Of a DNA stretch of 64,000 bases, positions 54,452 to 63,722 are shown in pieces. This stretch comes from Bradyrhizobium amphicarpaeae (GTDB lineage: Bacteria; Pseudomonadota; Alphaproteobacteria; Rhizobiales; Xanthobacteraceae). The DNA is taken from assembly GCF_002266435.3 (NCBI RefSeq), contig NZ_CP029426.2:6961931-7025930 (forward strand). The letters run 5' to 3'. Made by a program: the position numbers and the translations under genes. Position 1 is the stretch's first letter; each line of letters starts with the position of its first letter. The notes beneath the pieces were generated by a model that saw only the letters and a list, made by a program, of their open reading frames with translations, was not told the DNA's origin and searched no databases.

Positions 54452-56737
54452 TTACGCCTTCATACCCGCCTTCACGGCCTCCGCCGTAATCGGCAGCGCC
54501 CGCACGCGAGCGCCGCTGGCATTGAAGATGGCGTTGCCGATGGCAGGCGCGACGACGGTCACCGCGGGCTCGCCGACGCCGGTGGCCTTCTCGCCATTGG
54601 CGATCACCGCGACCGCGACCTCGGGCACCTGGCTCATGCGCAAGGGCCGATAGCTGTCGAAGTTTGTCTGCTCGATGCCACCGTCCTTCAGCGTCGCCTT
54701 CTCGTACATCGCCAGCGACAGGCCCCACAGCGCCGCGCCCTCGACCTGGGCACGGATGTTGTCGGGATGCACCTGGGTGCCGACGTCGGTTGCGACCGTG
54801 AGCTTCTTCACGGTCACCTCGCCCGAGGGAGCCACTGCGACATGGGCGACGCAGGCCGTCCAGCTCGCGCTTGCGCGCTCCTGCGACGACACGCAGGCAA
54901 CGCCCATCCCCTCACCCTTCGGCAGCTTGCGGCTGCCGTAGCCGGCAAGGCCCATCGCGGCGAGCAGGGTGTTGCGCAACCGCTGCGCGCCGCCGTCGTT
55001 CTTGCCGGCGCCGTCGAGCAGCGAGATGCGGAACTGGGCCGGGTCCTTGCCGGTCGCAGCCGCGATCTCGTCGATCATGCTTTCGACCGCCCAGAAGGTC
55101 CAGCCCGGCGCCACCGAGCGGAGCTGGCCGGACGGCGTGGCGTTGTGCGCGAGCTCGTTCTTGATCGCGCGCACATAATGGTTGGGCACGGTGTAGAAGA
55201 AGTCCGCACCATTCACGGTGAAGCTGTCGAGCGGACCCTTCTTGTCGACCGAGGGCGTCAGGAAATCGGGGATTCCCCAGCGCGCGGTCGGCCAGGCCGA
55301 GACCACGTCGTGGCTGAGCGCGATCAGCTTGCCGTCGCCGTCCACGCCAGCCTTGACCCTCTGGAAGGTGAGCGGACGCGAGAAGTCCATCGTCATGTCG
55401 TTCTCGCGCGAGTAGATCACCTTCACAGGCTTGCCGACCGCCTTGGCCGCCTGCACCGCCGGCACCATCATGTCGGCATCGAGCCTGCGGCCAAAGCCGC
55501 CGCCGAGCCAATGCTGATGCATCACGACGAATTTCGGATCGATCCCGGCCGCACCCGCAGCGATCGCGCCGGAGCGCGTCGCGAACTGGTTGCCGGAATA
55601 GATGTGCAGGATGTCACCCTTGAACTCCGCGGTGGCGTTCATCGGCTCCATCGGCGCATGGATGTTGATGCTGGTGGTGTACTCGGCCTCCACCACCTTG
55701 GCAGCCGTACCGAAGGCGGCTGCGGGATCGCCGTCCTTGACGAAGAACTGGCCGGAATCCTCCAGGCCCTGAAGCCGTTTGGCTTCATCCAGCAACGACT
55801 GGCTCGACAGCTTCGCGTTCGGACCGCCGTCATAGGCAATCTTCAGCACCTGCGCCGCCTTCTTCGCGTTGGCATAGGTGCCGGCGACCGCAACCACCCA
55901 GCCCGAAGTGGTCTGGGTCTTGTCGTCGAGGATGACCGCCTTGATGAAGCCCGGCACCTTCTTCGCAGCGCTGTCGTCGACCGACTTGACCGTGGCGCCG
56001 AAGCGCACCGGCGGCGTGACGATCGCGCCATAGGCCATGCCCGGCAGCATCACGTCGATGCCATATTTGGCCGTGCCGTTTGTCTTGGAGGGGATGTCGA
56101 GCTGCGGCACCGACACCCCGATCATGGTGTACTGGTCCGGCGTCTTCAGCTTGATCGCCTTGAGCTCGTCCGGCGTGAAGGTCTTGGTCGCCTTGCCGCT
56201 CTTGACGATCTCGGCGAATGACATCTGCTTCTTGGACTTCGAATGCACGATCATGGAATCGCGCACCACGAGTTCCGAAGCCGGCTGGCCCATGGCTGCG
56301 GCCGCCGCCTCCGTCAACGCCATGCGGCCGGCAGCACCCGCCCGGCTCATCGCCTCGAAATTCATCATGGTCGACCAGCTGCCGCCGGTGATCTGCGCAC
56401 CGAGCACGGGATCGTTGAACTTCGGGTCGTTGGAGGCGAGCTGCACGCGCATGTCGCTCCATTTCGCGCCAAGCTCCTCGCAGACGATCTGCGCCATGGT
56501 GGAGGCGATGTGCTGGCCCATATCGGCCTTGCCGCAGGTCACGGTAACGAGACCATCGGGCGAGATCGCATACCAGACGCTCGGCTCGAAATTGGCAGGC
56601 GCCGCAGCCGATGCGGACTCGATGCCGGGCACGCCGGCATAGCCGAGCACGAGGCCGGTCGCGGCGGTGCCGACCAGGAAGGAGCGGCGGCTGAGATCGG
56701 TCGTCTCGGGCATGATGGTCGTGATGTGCTTGTTCAT
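54452..56737 (-). CDS. Molybdenum hydroxylase large (molybdopterin-binding) subunit, xanthine dehydrogenase family
   Basis: A 761-residue catalytic subunit related to isoquinoline 1-oxidoreductase and other periplasmic aldehyde or heterocycle oxidising enzymes. A twin-arginine signal, [20 protein letters not shown], implies folded export. Molybdopterin-contacting stretches include [33 protein letters not shown], and [20 protein letters not shown], and the catalytic Glu region is [20 protein letters not shown]. The start has a GGAGG site and overlaps the small subunit stop by four bases. The usual cytochrome c partner gene is not adjacent, and the substrate is unknown. Confidence 0.93.
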   Translation of the reverse strand: MNKHITTIMPETTDLSRRSFLVGTAATGLVLGYAGVPGIESASAAAPANFEPSVWYAISPDGLVTVTCGKADMGQHIASTMAQIVCEELGAKWSDMRVQLASNDPKFNDPVLGAQITGGSWSTMMNFEAMSRAGAAGRMALTEAAAAAMGQPASELVVRDSMIVHSKSKKQMSFAEIVKSGKATKTFTPDELKAIKLKTPDQYTMIGVSVPQLDIPSKTNGTAKYGIDVMLPGMAYGAIVTPPVRFGATVKSVDDSAAKKVPGFIKAVILDDKTQTTSGWVVAVAGTYANAKKAAQVLKIAYDGGPNAKLSSQSLLDEAKRLQGLEDSGQFFVKDGDPAAAFGTAAKVVEAEYTTSINIHAPMEPMNATAEFKGDILHIYSGNQFATRSGAIAAGAAGIDPKFVVMHQHWLGGGFGRRLDADMMVPAVQAAKAVGKPVKVIYSRENDMTMDFSRPLTFQRVKAGVDGDGKLIALSHDVVSAWPTARWGIPDFLTPSVDKKGPLDSFTVNGADFFYTVPNHYVRAIKNELAHNATPSGQLRSVAPGWTFWAVESMIDEIAAATGKDPAQFRISLLDGAGKNDGGAQRLRNTLLAAMGLAGYGSRKLPKGEGMGVACVSSQERASASWTACVAHVAVAPSGEVTVKKLTVATDVGTQVHPDNIRAQVEGAALWGLSLAMYEKATLKDGGIEQTNFDSYRPLRMSQVPEVAVAVIANGEKATGVGEPAVTVVAPAIGNAIFNASGARVRALPITAEAVKAGMKA

Positions 56738-57225
56738 GTGGGCCTCCGTTCGTTGCCGGAGGCGGACGCGGTGCGCATCTCGGATGCGGCGCGCATGATC
56801 GCCTTCTGGATCCGCGAATAGGTCATGCAGCGGCAGAGATTGCCGTCCATATGCGCGACGACCTCTTCCTTGGTCGGATTGGGATTCTTCGACAGCAGCG
56901 AGGCCGCCTGCATGATCTGCCCGGACTGGCAGTAGCCGCATTGCGGCACCTGCTCGGCGACCCATGCCTTCTGCAAGGGATGATCACCCTTGGCGGAGAG
57001 GCCTTCGATGGTGGTGATCTTCTTGCCGGCGACATCGCCGACCATGGTCTGGCACGAGCGCACGGCTTCACCGTTGACGTGCACGGTGCAAGCCCCGCAC
57101 AAGCCGGCACCGCAGCCGAACTTGGTGCCGGTCATTTGCAATTGCTCGCGGATGGCCCAGAGGAGCGGCGTGTCGTTCGCCGCATCCACGGACAGACTCC
57201 GCCCGTTGATGGTGAGAGTTGGCAT
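56734..57225 (-). CDS. 2Fe-2S small subunit of molybdenum hydroxylase
   Basis: A 163-residue electron-transfer subunit with two iron-sulphur clusters. The plant-type ferredoxin motif is [21 protein letters not shown] near residue 38, and the C-terminal helical cluster motif is [16 protein letters not shown] with [12 protein letters not shown]. It has no export signal and would be carried out with the Tat-tagged large subunit. The ATG at 57225 follows GGGGAAGA; longer open codons upstream are not family-like. It is translationally coupled to the downstream large subunit gene. Confidence 0.94.
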   Translation of the reverse strand: MPTLTINGRSLSVDAANDTPLLWAIREQLQMTGTKFGCGAGLCGACTVHVNGEAVRSCQTMVGDVAGKKITTIEGLSAKGDHPLQKAWVAEQVPQCGYCQSGQIMQAASLLSKNPNPTKEEVVAHMDGNLCRCMTYSRIQKAIMRAASEMRTASASGNERRPT

Positions 57226-57576
57226 AGGCGTCTTCCCCTGCCGGTGCATGAAGCCGCTTACGGCGGCAACTTGTCTGACCGAAACCCACCGGGCTGGTGC
57301 CGGTCTTGGCGGCAAGAATGATCGGGTTCGGGGGCGGTGGCAAATGCAATTTGGAACGGGTCGAAACAAACCGCGTCTGCACTCGCTCGTTGTGCGCCGC
57401 GCCAACGGTGCCGACGCAGCGACTGGACGCAACAGACAGCGCGCCGCACATGTGTGCCATCACGTTGAGGCAGTTTCTTCCAGGTAACTTGGCGCTAGAG
57501 TACGATCGTTGCCGCGGGCGTCCCTTCGCCTTGTGGGAGAAGGTGCACCGTCATCGTTGCTAGAGTGAACAAGTGT
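57226..57576. other. Intergenic stretch, promoter region of molybdenum hydroxylase operon
   Basis: About 350 bases without a supportable gene lie between the divergent hydroxylase operon and the alpha/beta hydrolase gene. Open frames in it show no ribosome site. It probably holds the operon promoter. A class B palindrome follows at 57577. Confidence 0.4.
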
Positions 57577-57665
57577 CGTAGGGTGGGCAAAGCGACGCGT
57601 GCCCACGTCCGCAACGAGATGAAAAGACGTGGGCACGGCGCAAGTGCGCCTTTGCCCACCCTACG
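57577..57665. repeat. Mosaic palindromic intergenic repeat (class B)
   Basis: CGTAGGGTGGGCAAAGCG faces CCTTTGCCCACCCTACG, with CGTGCCCACG facing CGTGGGCACG inside. Unusually for the window it lies between divergent rather than convergent genes. Confidence 0.8.
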
Positions 57666-57732
57666 AGACTGGCCTCGCGGAGACATATGTCTCGCTACGG
57701 TTTGAGTGGAAGAACAAGAAAGGGCGGAGACA

Positions 57733-58506
57733 ATGCCTGTGATCAATCGGGACGGCGTCAATATCCATTACGAGGTTCACGGCAGCGGTCCGCCGCTGCT
57801 GCTCACCCATGGCTGCTCATCGACGTCGGCGATGTGGCACGGGCAGGTCGACGCGCTCGCGAAGGATCACACGCTGATCCTGTGGGACATGCGTGGCCAT
57901 GGCCAGTCCGATTACCCCGATAATCCCGGCGCCTACAGCGAAGCGCTGACGGTCGCCGACATGGCGGCGATCCTCGATGCCGTCGGCGCCGAGCGTGCCA
58001 TCATCGGTGGCCTCTCGCTCGGCGGCTACATGTCGCTGGCGTTCTATCGGGCCTATCCGGAACGCGTCCGCGCGCTGCTGATCATCGACACCGGCCCCGG
58101 CTTCAAGAAGGACGACGCGCGCGAGGCCTGGAACGCGCGGGCGCTCGGCACCGCCGACAGGCTCGATCGCGAAGGCCTCGGCATGCTGAAATCGGCGACG
58201 CGCGAGCGCGCCACCGCCAATCATCGCGACGCCAAGGGATTGGCGCTGGCCGCACGCGGCATGCTGACCCAGCGGGATGCGCGCGTGATCGAGCTGCTGC
58301 CCGACATCAAGGTGCCCAGCCTGATCGTGGTCGGCGCCGACGACGCGCCGTTCCTGGCCGCGTCCGATTACATGGCGGCAAAAATCCCCGGCGCACAAAA
58401 GGTCGTGATCCCCGCGGCCGGCCACGCCGTCAACATCGATCAGCCCAAGGCTTTTGTTGACGCCGTCGAGCCTTTCCTGAAGAACTTGCCTCAAGAACCT
58501 GCCTGA
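57733..58506 (+). CDS. Alpha/beta-fold hydrolase
   Basis: A soluble alpha/beta hydrolase of 257 residues. The oxyanion loop is LLLTHGCSSTSAMW, the nucleophile elbow GGLSLGGYMS has Ser near 98, an Asp lies in VVGADDAPFLAAS, and the catalytic His is in AAGHAVNIDQP. It resembles 3-oxoadipate enol-lactonase and related carboxylic ester hydrolases. The ATG at 57733 follows GGCGGAGA; a GTG at 57706 is less likely. It lies 27 bases upstream of a small secreted-protein gene that may be co-transcribed. Confidence 0.9.
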   Translation: MPVINRDGVNIHYEVHGSGPPLLLTHGCSSTSAMWHGQVDALAKDHTLILWDMRGHGQSDYPDNPGAYSEALTVADMAAILDAVGAERAIIGGLSLGGYMSLAFYRAYPERVRALLIIDTGPGFKKDDAREAWNARALGTADRLDREGLGMLKSATRERATANHRDAKGLALAARGMLTQRDARVIELLPDIKVPSLIVVGADDAPFLAASDYMAAKIPGAQKVVIPAAGHAVNIDQPKAFVDAVEPFLKNLPQEPA

Positions 58507-58532
58507 AGAACCTGTCGGCATAGGCTAAGGCA

Positions 58533-58889
58533 ATGGGAACCTGGACCATGATGCGAGCGATCTTCGCGGCGGGCGCGATGACGGCGCTGCTGTCTTCGGC
58601 AGTGCAGGCCGAACCATTCGGCGCGGTGCCGCCGCGCCAGCCCTTCGTCACGACCCTGTCGAACAACGTTCCGCTCGCCTTCGGCATGGATGCCGAGCAG
58701 ACCGCCCGTGCCCTCGGGCAGCCGCTGCAATATGTGCGCGGGCGTCCCGGCAGCGAGATCTATCTCGCGCTGCGCAACCTCGGCGGCAGCGGCCTGATCC
58801 CGTACCGCCACCGTCTGTTCCTGCAATTCCGTCATGGACGGCTGGCAGGATGGAAGGAGGATTACGGCGAGAACTGGATGTGGGAGTAG
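58533..58889 (+). CDS. Small secreted hypothetical protein
   Basis: A 118-residue protein with signal peptide MRAIFAAGAMTALLSSAVQA and mature start EPFGAVPP. The mature 90 residues hold FGMDAEQTARALGQPLQYVRG and a beta-rich end YRHRLFLQFRHGRLAGWKEDY. The mature part has the look of a small BLIP/SmpA-like repeat fold, a tentative reading. ATG codons at 58533, 58548 and 58551 are all possible; the last two start nearer the signal peptide. The function is unknown. It follows the hydrolase gene closely. Confidence 0.7.
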   Translation: MGTWTMMRAIFAAGAMTALLSSAVQAEPFGAVPPRQPFVTTLSNNVPLAFGMDAEQTARALGQPLQYVRGRPGSEIYLALRNLGGSGLIPYRHRLFLQFRHGRLAGWKEDYGENWMWE

Positions 58890-58899
58890 GCGTTGCCCG

Positions 58900-59007
58900 T
58901 TATCCTGAGGAGCTTGCGCAGCAAGCGTCTCGAAGGATGAAAGGCCCCACTGTTGCATCTCGGCCTTCATCCTTCGAGACGCGCGAAGAGCGCGCTCCTC
59001 AGGATGA
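58900..59007. repeat. Mosaic palindromic intergenic repeat (class E)
   Basis: TTATCCTGAGGAGC faces GCTCCTCAGGATGA, with GTCTCGAAGGATGAA facing TTCATCCTTCGAGAC inside. It belongs to the same family as the palindromes amplified in the 7364-8917 array. Confidence 0.8.
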
Positions 59008-59050
59008 GGGGAGAGAGCAGAGTACGTAGCAACCAAGAAGGACAACCCGC

Positions 59051-59725
59051 GTGGGACAAGACATCAAGCTGACGGCCTCCGACAATTTCCAGTTTGGCGC
59101 CTATCGCGCCGACCCCTCGGGCACGCCGAAAGGCGCGGTGGTGGTGATCCAGGAGATCTTCGGCGTCAATCACCACATCCGCTCGGTCTGCGACCGCCTC
59201 GCCGGGGAAGGTTATGTCGCGATCGCGCCGTCGATCTTCGACCGCACCGCGCCGGGCTTCCAGTCGGGCTATTCGCCCGACGAGATCGCCGAAGCGCGCA
59301 AGTTCGTCGCCAATCCCGATTGGGCCGCCATGCTGCGCGACACCCAGGCGGCGATCGATGCGGTGAAAAGCGTGGGCCCGGTTGGGATCATCGGCTTCTG
59401 TCTCGGCGGCAGCATCGCGTTTGTCGCGGCGACGCGGCTGTCGGGACTGAAGGCTGCGATCGGCTACTACGGCGGCGCCGTCGTGCGCTTTGCCGAGGAG
59501 ACACCGAAGGTGCCGACGCAACTGCATTTCGGCGAGAAGGATGCGGGCATCCCCCTGACCGACGTCGAGACCATCAAGTCGAAGCGGCCGGACGTGGAGG
59601 TCTTCGTCTATCCGGGCGCGCAGCACGGCTTCCATTGCGACGAGCGCGCCAGCTACGACAAGGCCAGCGCCGACATCGCCTGGCCGCGCAGCATGGCGTT
59701 CTTCGCAAAGCATTTGACGAAGTAA
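59051..59725 (+). CDS. Dienelactone hydrolase family protein
   Basis: A 224-residue dienelactone-hydrolase-type alpha/beta hydrolase. The nucleophile is Cys117 in GFCLGG, the acid is Asp in FGEKDAGIPL, and the His lies in YPGAQHGFHCDERASYD. The opening VVVIQEIFGVNHHIRSVCDRLA is the family signature with the Glu that gates the cysteine. Such enzymes open lactones in aromatic degradation, though many chromosomal copies have unknown roles. The start is a GTG with AAGGA eight bases upstream. Palindromic repeats flank it on both sides. Confidence 0.92.
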   Translation: MGQDIKLTASDNFQFGAYRADPSGTPKGAVVVIQEIFGVNHHIRSVCDRLAGEGYVAIAPSIFDRTAPGFQSGYSPDEIAEARKFVANPDWAAMLRDTQAAIDAVKSVGPVGIIGFCLGGSIAFVAATRLSGLKAAIGYYGGAVVRFAEETPKVPTQLHFGEKDAGIPLTDVETIKSKRPDVEVFVYPGAQHGFHCDERASYDKASADIAWPRSMAFFAKHLTK

Positions 59726-59730
59726 CACCA

Positions 59731-59818
59731 CCCGTCATGCGCGGGCTTGACCCGCGCATCCATCAAACGAGGCATTTTTCTCAAGTGGATGGATTGCCGG
59801 GTCAAGCCCGGCAATGAC
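59731..59818. repeat. Mosaic palindromic intergenic repeat (class A)
   Basis: CCGTCATGCGCGGGCTTGACC faces GGGTCAAGCCCGGCAATGAC. The centre is longer and AT-richer than in the other class A copies. Confidence 0.75.
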
Positions 59819-59917
59819 ACCTCAGAGCAGGAATCGGGTGGCGGCTTCCTGCCGCCCCGCACTGGAGCTGGCCGGTCAAATCCCCGGAATGACCGAGCAA
59901 AAAAGTCGGGCTGAAAT

Positions 59918-60661
59918 CTAGAACCAGCGCTCGCCGACGAACACGGTGTCGCCGGGGTTCAAGGGGGTGCCGAGCGGCACCACGGCGCGCATGGAGCCGC
60001 CGTTCTCGGTATGTGTGATGGTGACGACGTCGCGCTTGGCGCGGGGCGAGAAGCCGCCGGCGATCGCGACCGCGCTTTCGACCGTCATGTTCGGCACGTA
60101 GGGATACTGGCCGGGCGCCGTGACTTCGCCGAGAATGAAGAATGGGCGATAGGACTCGACCTCGACAGCGACCGAAGGCTCGCGGATATAGCCGTTGCGC
60201 AGCCGCGCGGCGATTTCACCGGCGAGCCCTGCCGGAGTGCGACCGCGTGCGGGCACGCCGCCGATCAGCGGCATCGTGATCGAACCACCGGCATCGATGG
60301 CGTAGCTGTTGGTGAGACCTTCCTGGCCGTAGACCACGACGCGAAGCTTGTCGCCGGCGTCGAGATGGTAGGAGGCATCGTAACGTGCCGCCATCGGCGC
60401 GGCGTAGCCGACCGGCATCGGTGCGGGCGAAGCGGCAAAGGAATTGCTGAGCGCGGCGATGGCGCCGCCGCCGTTGTTGGCAACGACGACCGGCTGCGGG
60501 CCGCTGTAAGGCTGGCCATAGGCCATGGAGTCGAGATCGGCGCGCGGCTGCATCACCGCGACGGGGCCGGCGGTCTGCATGCAGCCACCAAGGGTCAGCG
60601 CGGCGGACGCTGCCAGTGACGCTGCCAAGATCGACCATCGAAACGCGCGTGCAACCGGCAC
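59918..60661 (-). CDS. Outer-membrane polysaccharide export lipoprotein (OPX/Wza family)
   Basis: A 247-residue polysaccharide export protein. The lipoprotein signal SILAASLAASAALTLGGC predicts lipidation at Cys27. After a low-complexity linker the Poly_export domain starts YHLDAGDKLRVVVYGQEGLTNSYAIDAGGSITMPLIGGV, followed by SLBB-like segments FFILGEVTAPGQYPYVPNMT and LNPGDTVFVGERWF. The start is a GTG. No glycosyltransferase or Wzc-like gene is next to it, so it is an isolated export component. It is shorter than Wza, like many rhizobial OPX proteins. Confidence 0.9.
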   Translation of the reverse strand: MPVARAFRWSILAASLAASAALTLGGCMQTAGPVAVMQPRADLDSMAYGQPYSGPQPVVVANNGGGAIAALSNSFAASPAPMPVGYAAPMAARYDASYHLDAGDKLRVVVYGQEGLTNSYAIDAGGSITMPLIGGVPARGRTPAGLAGEIAARLRNGYIREPSVAVEVESYRPFFILGEVTAPGQYPYVPNMTVESAVAIAGGFSPRAKRDVVTITHTENGGSMRAVVPLGTPLNPGDTVFVGERWF

Positions 60662-60740
60662 CGGACCAATCCCTCGAAACGAGACAAGTTAAGTGATGCA
60701 CCGGTTATGGTTAATAAAGCGTTGAGGGGGGCGGGGCCGT

Positions 60741-60906
60741 TCTCACCCTCCCCTGGAGGGGGAGGGTCGATCGCGCGCAGCGCGAGCGGGGTGGGGTGAT
60801 CTCTCCATTCGGGCACTGTTGGATGTGGAGAGACCGTCACCCCACCCCGTCTCACATTTTCGCTGCGCTCAATGTGAGCCGACCCTCCCCCTCCAGAGGA
60901 GGGTAA
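60741..60906. repeat. Mosaic palindromic intergenic repeat (class F)
   Basis: CTCACCCTCCCCTGGAGGGG faces CCCCTCCAGAGGAGGGTAAG across about 125 bases, with CGGGGTGGGGTGA facing TCACCCCACCCCG inside. It lies between the msrA stop and the upstream region of the export lipoprotein gene. Confidence 0.75.
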
Positions 60907-60932
60907 GGGCCGCACCCTTCGGCGACTTACGC

Positions 60933-61589
60933 TTACGCGCTCACACCGGCGCCGATCGGGCAGGACACGCCGGTGCCGCCGAGGCCGCAATAGCCGGCGG
61001 GATTCTTCGCCAGGTATTGCTGATGGTAATCCTCCGCGAAAAAGAATTCGCCTGCCGGCGCGATCTCGGTGGTGATGGCGCCGAGGCCCTTCGCAGCAAG
61101 CGCCTTCTGATAGAGCGCCTTCGATTGGTCGGCGGTGTTCTTCTGCGCGTCCGAATAAGTATAGATCGCGCTACGATATTGCGTCCCGACGTCGTTGCCC
61201 TGGCGCATGCCCTGCGTCGGGTTGTGGCTCTCCCAGAACGTCTTCAACAATGTCTCGTAGGAGATCTTCTTCGGATCGAACACGACGAGCACCACTTCGG
61301 TGTGGCCGGTGCGGCCCGAGCAGGTCTCTTCATAGGTCGGGTTCGGCGTGTGACCGCCGGCATAGCCGACGGCGGTGGTGTAGATGCCGTCGCCGATCTG
61401 CCAGAACTTGCGCTCGGCGCCCCAGAAGCAGCCGAGCCCGAACACCGCCTGCTCGAAACCGGCGGGATAAGGCGGCTGCAGCTTGCGGCCGTTGACGAAA
61501 TGGGTGGTCGCGGTCGGAATCGCTTGCGCACGGCCGGGCAGCGCCTCGGCTGCGTTCGGCAATGCGGTGGTCTTGCGCATGAACAGCAT
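60933..61589 (-). CDS. msrA: Peptide methionine sulfoxide reductase A
   Basis: A repair enzyme reducing methionine-S-sulfoxide in proteins, 218 residues. The catalytic Cys54 is in [13 protein letters not shown]. The substrate pocket residues follow in [25 protein letters not shown] and QYRSAIY. Recycling cysteines near the C-terminus are in [15 protein letters not shown]. The N-terminal 45 residues are longer than in minimal MsrA enzymes, as in the E. coli type, without a clear signal peptide. No msrB gene is adjacent. Confidence 0.95.
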   Translation of the reverse strand: MLFMRKTTALPNAAEALPGRAQAIPTATTHFVNGRKLQPPYPAGFEQAVFGLGCFWGAERKFWQIGDGIYTTAVGYAGGHTPNPTYEETCSGRTGHTEVVLVVFDPKKISYETLLKTFWESHNPTQGMRQGNDVGTQYRSAIYTYSDAQKNTADQSKALYQKALAAKGLGAITTEIAPAGEFFFAEDYHQQYLAKNPAGYCGLGGTGVSCPIGAGVSA

Positions 61590-61720
61590 GATCGGATCTC
61601 CGCGAAACGAGCTCTCCGTCGCCTGGGCCAGATGCTCAGGCGGCGTGCTCGCGATCAGGTGGGAATATAGGGATCTACGCTGGCGTGGGCAGCCCTGTTA
61701 CGCCGCGCGTCTCGCGCGCG

Positions 61721-61785
61721 CTCAATCCCGGCGGGAATTGATCACTCAATCCCGGCGGGAATTGATAGCTCAATCCCGGGAATAG
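61721..61785. repeat. 24-bp tandem repeat at a gene 3' end
   Basis: Units at 61721-61744 and 61745-61768 are identical for 22 of 24 bases (CTCAATCCCGGCGGGAATTG). A third, partial unit at 61769 runs into the last codons of the gene at 61770-62087. Each unit contains the palindrome CAATCCCGGCGGGAATTG, with one mismatch. Confidence 0.8.
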
Positions 61786-62087
61786 CCGATCAGGGGTTTC
61801 CGCGGACGGAACAGGATCATCAGCAGGATGCCGAGAATGCCGAGGACGGCGAAGACCGGCTGATCCAGCAGCAGGCGGATCACCGAGGTCCAGAGCCAGG
61901 GCGCCTTGGCCTCGACCCAGGTGCGGAATGCCGATTGGCTGGCCTGATTGATGTCGTTCCAGAACTGGCCGAACCGGGTGAATCTGAGGGTCTGGTCGGC
62001 CACCCAGCGGGCGCCGTCATAGACCATGAAGATGAACCCGCCGGCGAGCAGCAACAGCCCAATCAGTCGGAAAAAGCCGCGGATCAT
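61770..62087 (-). CDS. Small hypothetical membrane protein
   Basis: A 105-residue protein with two predicted membrane helices: GFFRLIGLLLLAGGFIFMVY near the N-terminus and PVFAVLGILGILLMILF near the C-terminus. A central amphipathic segment FTRFGQFWNDINQASQSAFRTW lies between. The C-terminal RPRKPLIGYSRD is basic. No named function is recognised. Its stop codon lies inside a 24-base tandem repeat. It is divergent from rpsT. Confidence 0.75.
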   Translation of the reverse strand: MIRGFFRLIGLLLLAGGFIFMVYDGARWVADQTLRFTRFGQFWNDINQASQSAFRTWVEAKAPWLWTSVIRLLLDQPVFAVLGILGILLMILFRPRKPLIGYSRD

Positions 62088-62231
62088 GCCTCACCCTATA
62101 TGGTCGTCCGATCGGAGAAGCCGACAAAACGCCGCCAGCCAATAGCCGGGAGACGGCATAAATTCAACCTCTTCAGGGCGTTACGACGCCCCCTAGAGGG
62201 CCCCGGGACCGCTTTTCCAGCCTGGAAAGCG

Positions 62232-62260
62232 TTGACGGTGCCGAAGACCCTCTCTATAAG
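62232..62260 (+). promoter_or_regulatory. Housekeeping promoter of rpsT
   Basis: TTGACG and TATAAG are separated by exactly 17 bases, a near-consensus sigma-70 promoter. It leaves an untranslated leader of about 225 bases before rpsT. The rest of the 403-base gap (62088-62490) shows no gene; it holds GGCGCCTTGAGCTTAGGGGC-type short inverted repeats only. Confidence 0.75.
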
Positions 62261-62490
62261 GGCGCCAACTGGCGGCGGGCGCAATCCTGCCGCCGCTGTT
62301 CTTTGAGCAGTTGCAGGCGCCTTGAGCTTAGGGGCTCTTTGGGCCTCAGAGACAGCCGCAAGGCTGTCGCTCATGTTCCGGGAACAGCCCAGCAACCGAA
62401 CACCCTAAATCCGAGCGTCGATTACGCGGTCAAGCAAGCCGGCGCTACCCGACCAAGACGCGACCGGTTTCGCATAAGGATATTGAGACC

Positions 62491-62757
62491 ATGGCCAATA
62501 CCACCTCCGCCAAGAAGGCGACGCGCAAGATCGCCCGCCGCACCGCCGTCAACAAGTCGCGCCGCACCCAGATGCGCGGTGCCGTGCGTAACGTCGAAGA
62601 AGCCATCGCGACCGGCGACCGCGCCGCTGCCGTGAAGGCGCTGGCGAATGCCGAGCCCGCCTTGATGCGCGCCGCCCAGCGCAACATCATTCACAAGAAC
62701 AACGCCAGCCGCAAAGTCTCGCGGCTCACCGCGCAGATCGCCAAGCTCGCCAAGTAA
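62491..62757 (+). CDS. rpsT: 30S ribosomal protein S20
   Basis: The small basic protein S20, 88 residues, which binds 16S rRNA early in 30S assembly. The sequence [20 protein letters not shown], then [43 protein letters not shown] is fully typical. The ATG follows AAGGATATTGAG. It has its own promoter with a long leader and a strong intrinsic terminator, so it is a single-gene unit. In many alphaproteobacteria rpsT lies just before dnaA, which would fall to the right of this window. Confidence 0.98.
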   Translation: MANTTSAKKATRKIARRTAVNKSRRTQMRGAVRNVEEAIATGDRAAAVKALANAEPALMRAAQRNIIHKNNASRKVSRLTAQIAKLAK

Positions 62758-62830
62758 CGAGACACGTAACGAGCGGAGCAACGGCGGACCCATCGGTCGG
62801 CCGATCCGATCGTACATCGCACGCGTCAAA

Positions 62831-62858
62831 CAGCCCGGCATCGCGCCGGGCTTTTTTT
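62831..62858 (+). terminator. Intrinsic terminator of rpsT
   Basis: The perfect stem AGCCCGGC-ATCGC-GCCGGGCT is followed by seven T residues, 75 bases after the rpsT stop. Confidence 0.95.
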
Positions 62859-63311
62859 GTTGCCTGTCATATTCACGCAAGCGGTCACGCCACAGTCGAT
62901 CTTCGTCGGTCTGCACCGGCTGTGCTATTGTCCTTCCGTAGTTCCACGTACCGATGTCCTGCAACAGTGGAAACTTTCACCGCGTTGCAAAAACCCCTGT
63001 GCTGCGGGGCTAAGATGAATTCGCGCACGCCTGAGTTCTGCACACCGTAGATTCACCGGAACGCGCGCGGCTGTGGAGTTACCCTGTGAAACGAGACTCA
63101 AAAAACGATGTCTCGCTAATCACTTATCGACATAGCGACCGTAAGCATTTGGAAAATTCGCCGGCGCGTCCGATGCGTGACGGATTTGTAAAAATTTTTT
63201 GGCGGTGACTGAGAATTGTCACACGATGCCCGGCATTCTCGATTCTGTGCACGAATCCAGAAACTTGCTTCCGAGCCTGTGAACAACTCGCGCGCGGCGT
63301 TAACCGAGGTC
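62859..63311. other. Non-coding region after rpsT, possible dnaA/origin-proximal DNA
   Basis: No gene is credible here. It is AT-richer than the rest of the window (for example TTGTAAAAATTTTTTGG near 63187). It contains near-matches to DnaA boxes: TTATCGACA at 63123-63131 differs by one base from TTATCCACA, and TGTGAACAA near 63277 differs by two from its complement. Position after rpsT fits the dnaA upstream region of relatives, but dnaA itself is not in view. Confidence 0.35.
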
Positions 63312-63324
63312 AAGTTTTTTGACG
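63312..63324 (+). repeat. 13-bp direct repeat, left copy
   Basis: AAGTTTTTTGACG, identical to 63988-64000. The two copies bracket 663 bases that differ in character from the DNA to the left. Confidence 0.65.
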
Positions 63325-63722
63325 CCTCAAGTGTGAATCAATTTCGTTGCGAGTCTTTCCGCATAGTGTATTCCTTAAGACGTCAGCGGCGCCCACGATC
63401 TTGAGACCAGCGCGGTATCGGAAACGGGGCGAACGTGCAAATCGGCGGCGGTGTGCACGTTGGCGACGCATCAACAAGCGATTGTCGGATCATAACCCAT
63501 GGCAACATGGGAACGGTAGTTCTTTGTCTGAATGTCTCCAAGCGGGATCTTCTCGCTCGCGCCAAGCGCAAATGAGAGACATCTTGAGACTACCCCGACA
63601 CGCAGGATGGCGAAGCCGAGCGGACGCCAGTACAGGGCCGGACATCCGTAGCTTATGGCGCGGCTGTCTTCAGGACACGCAGGACCTTGTCGTGAGCAAT
63701 CACGGCAGGACGGGGAGGTATC

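Noticed and set aside
63116..63313. A 65-codon minus-strand open frame after rpsT
   Set aside because: It has no ribosome site, poor codon usage and sits in AT-rich likely regulatory DNA.
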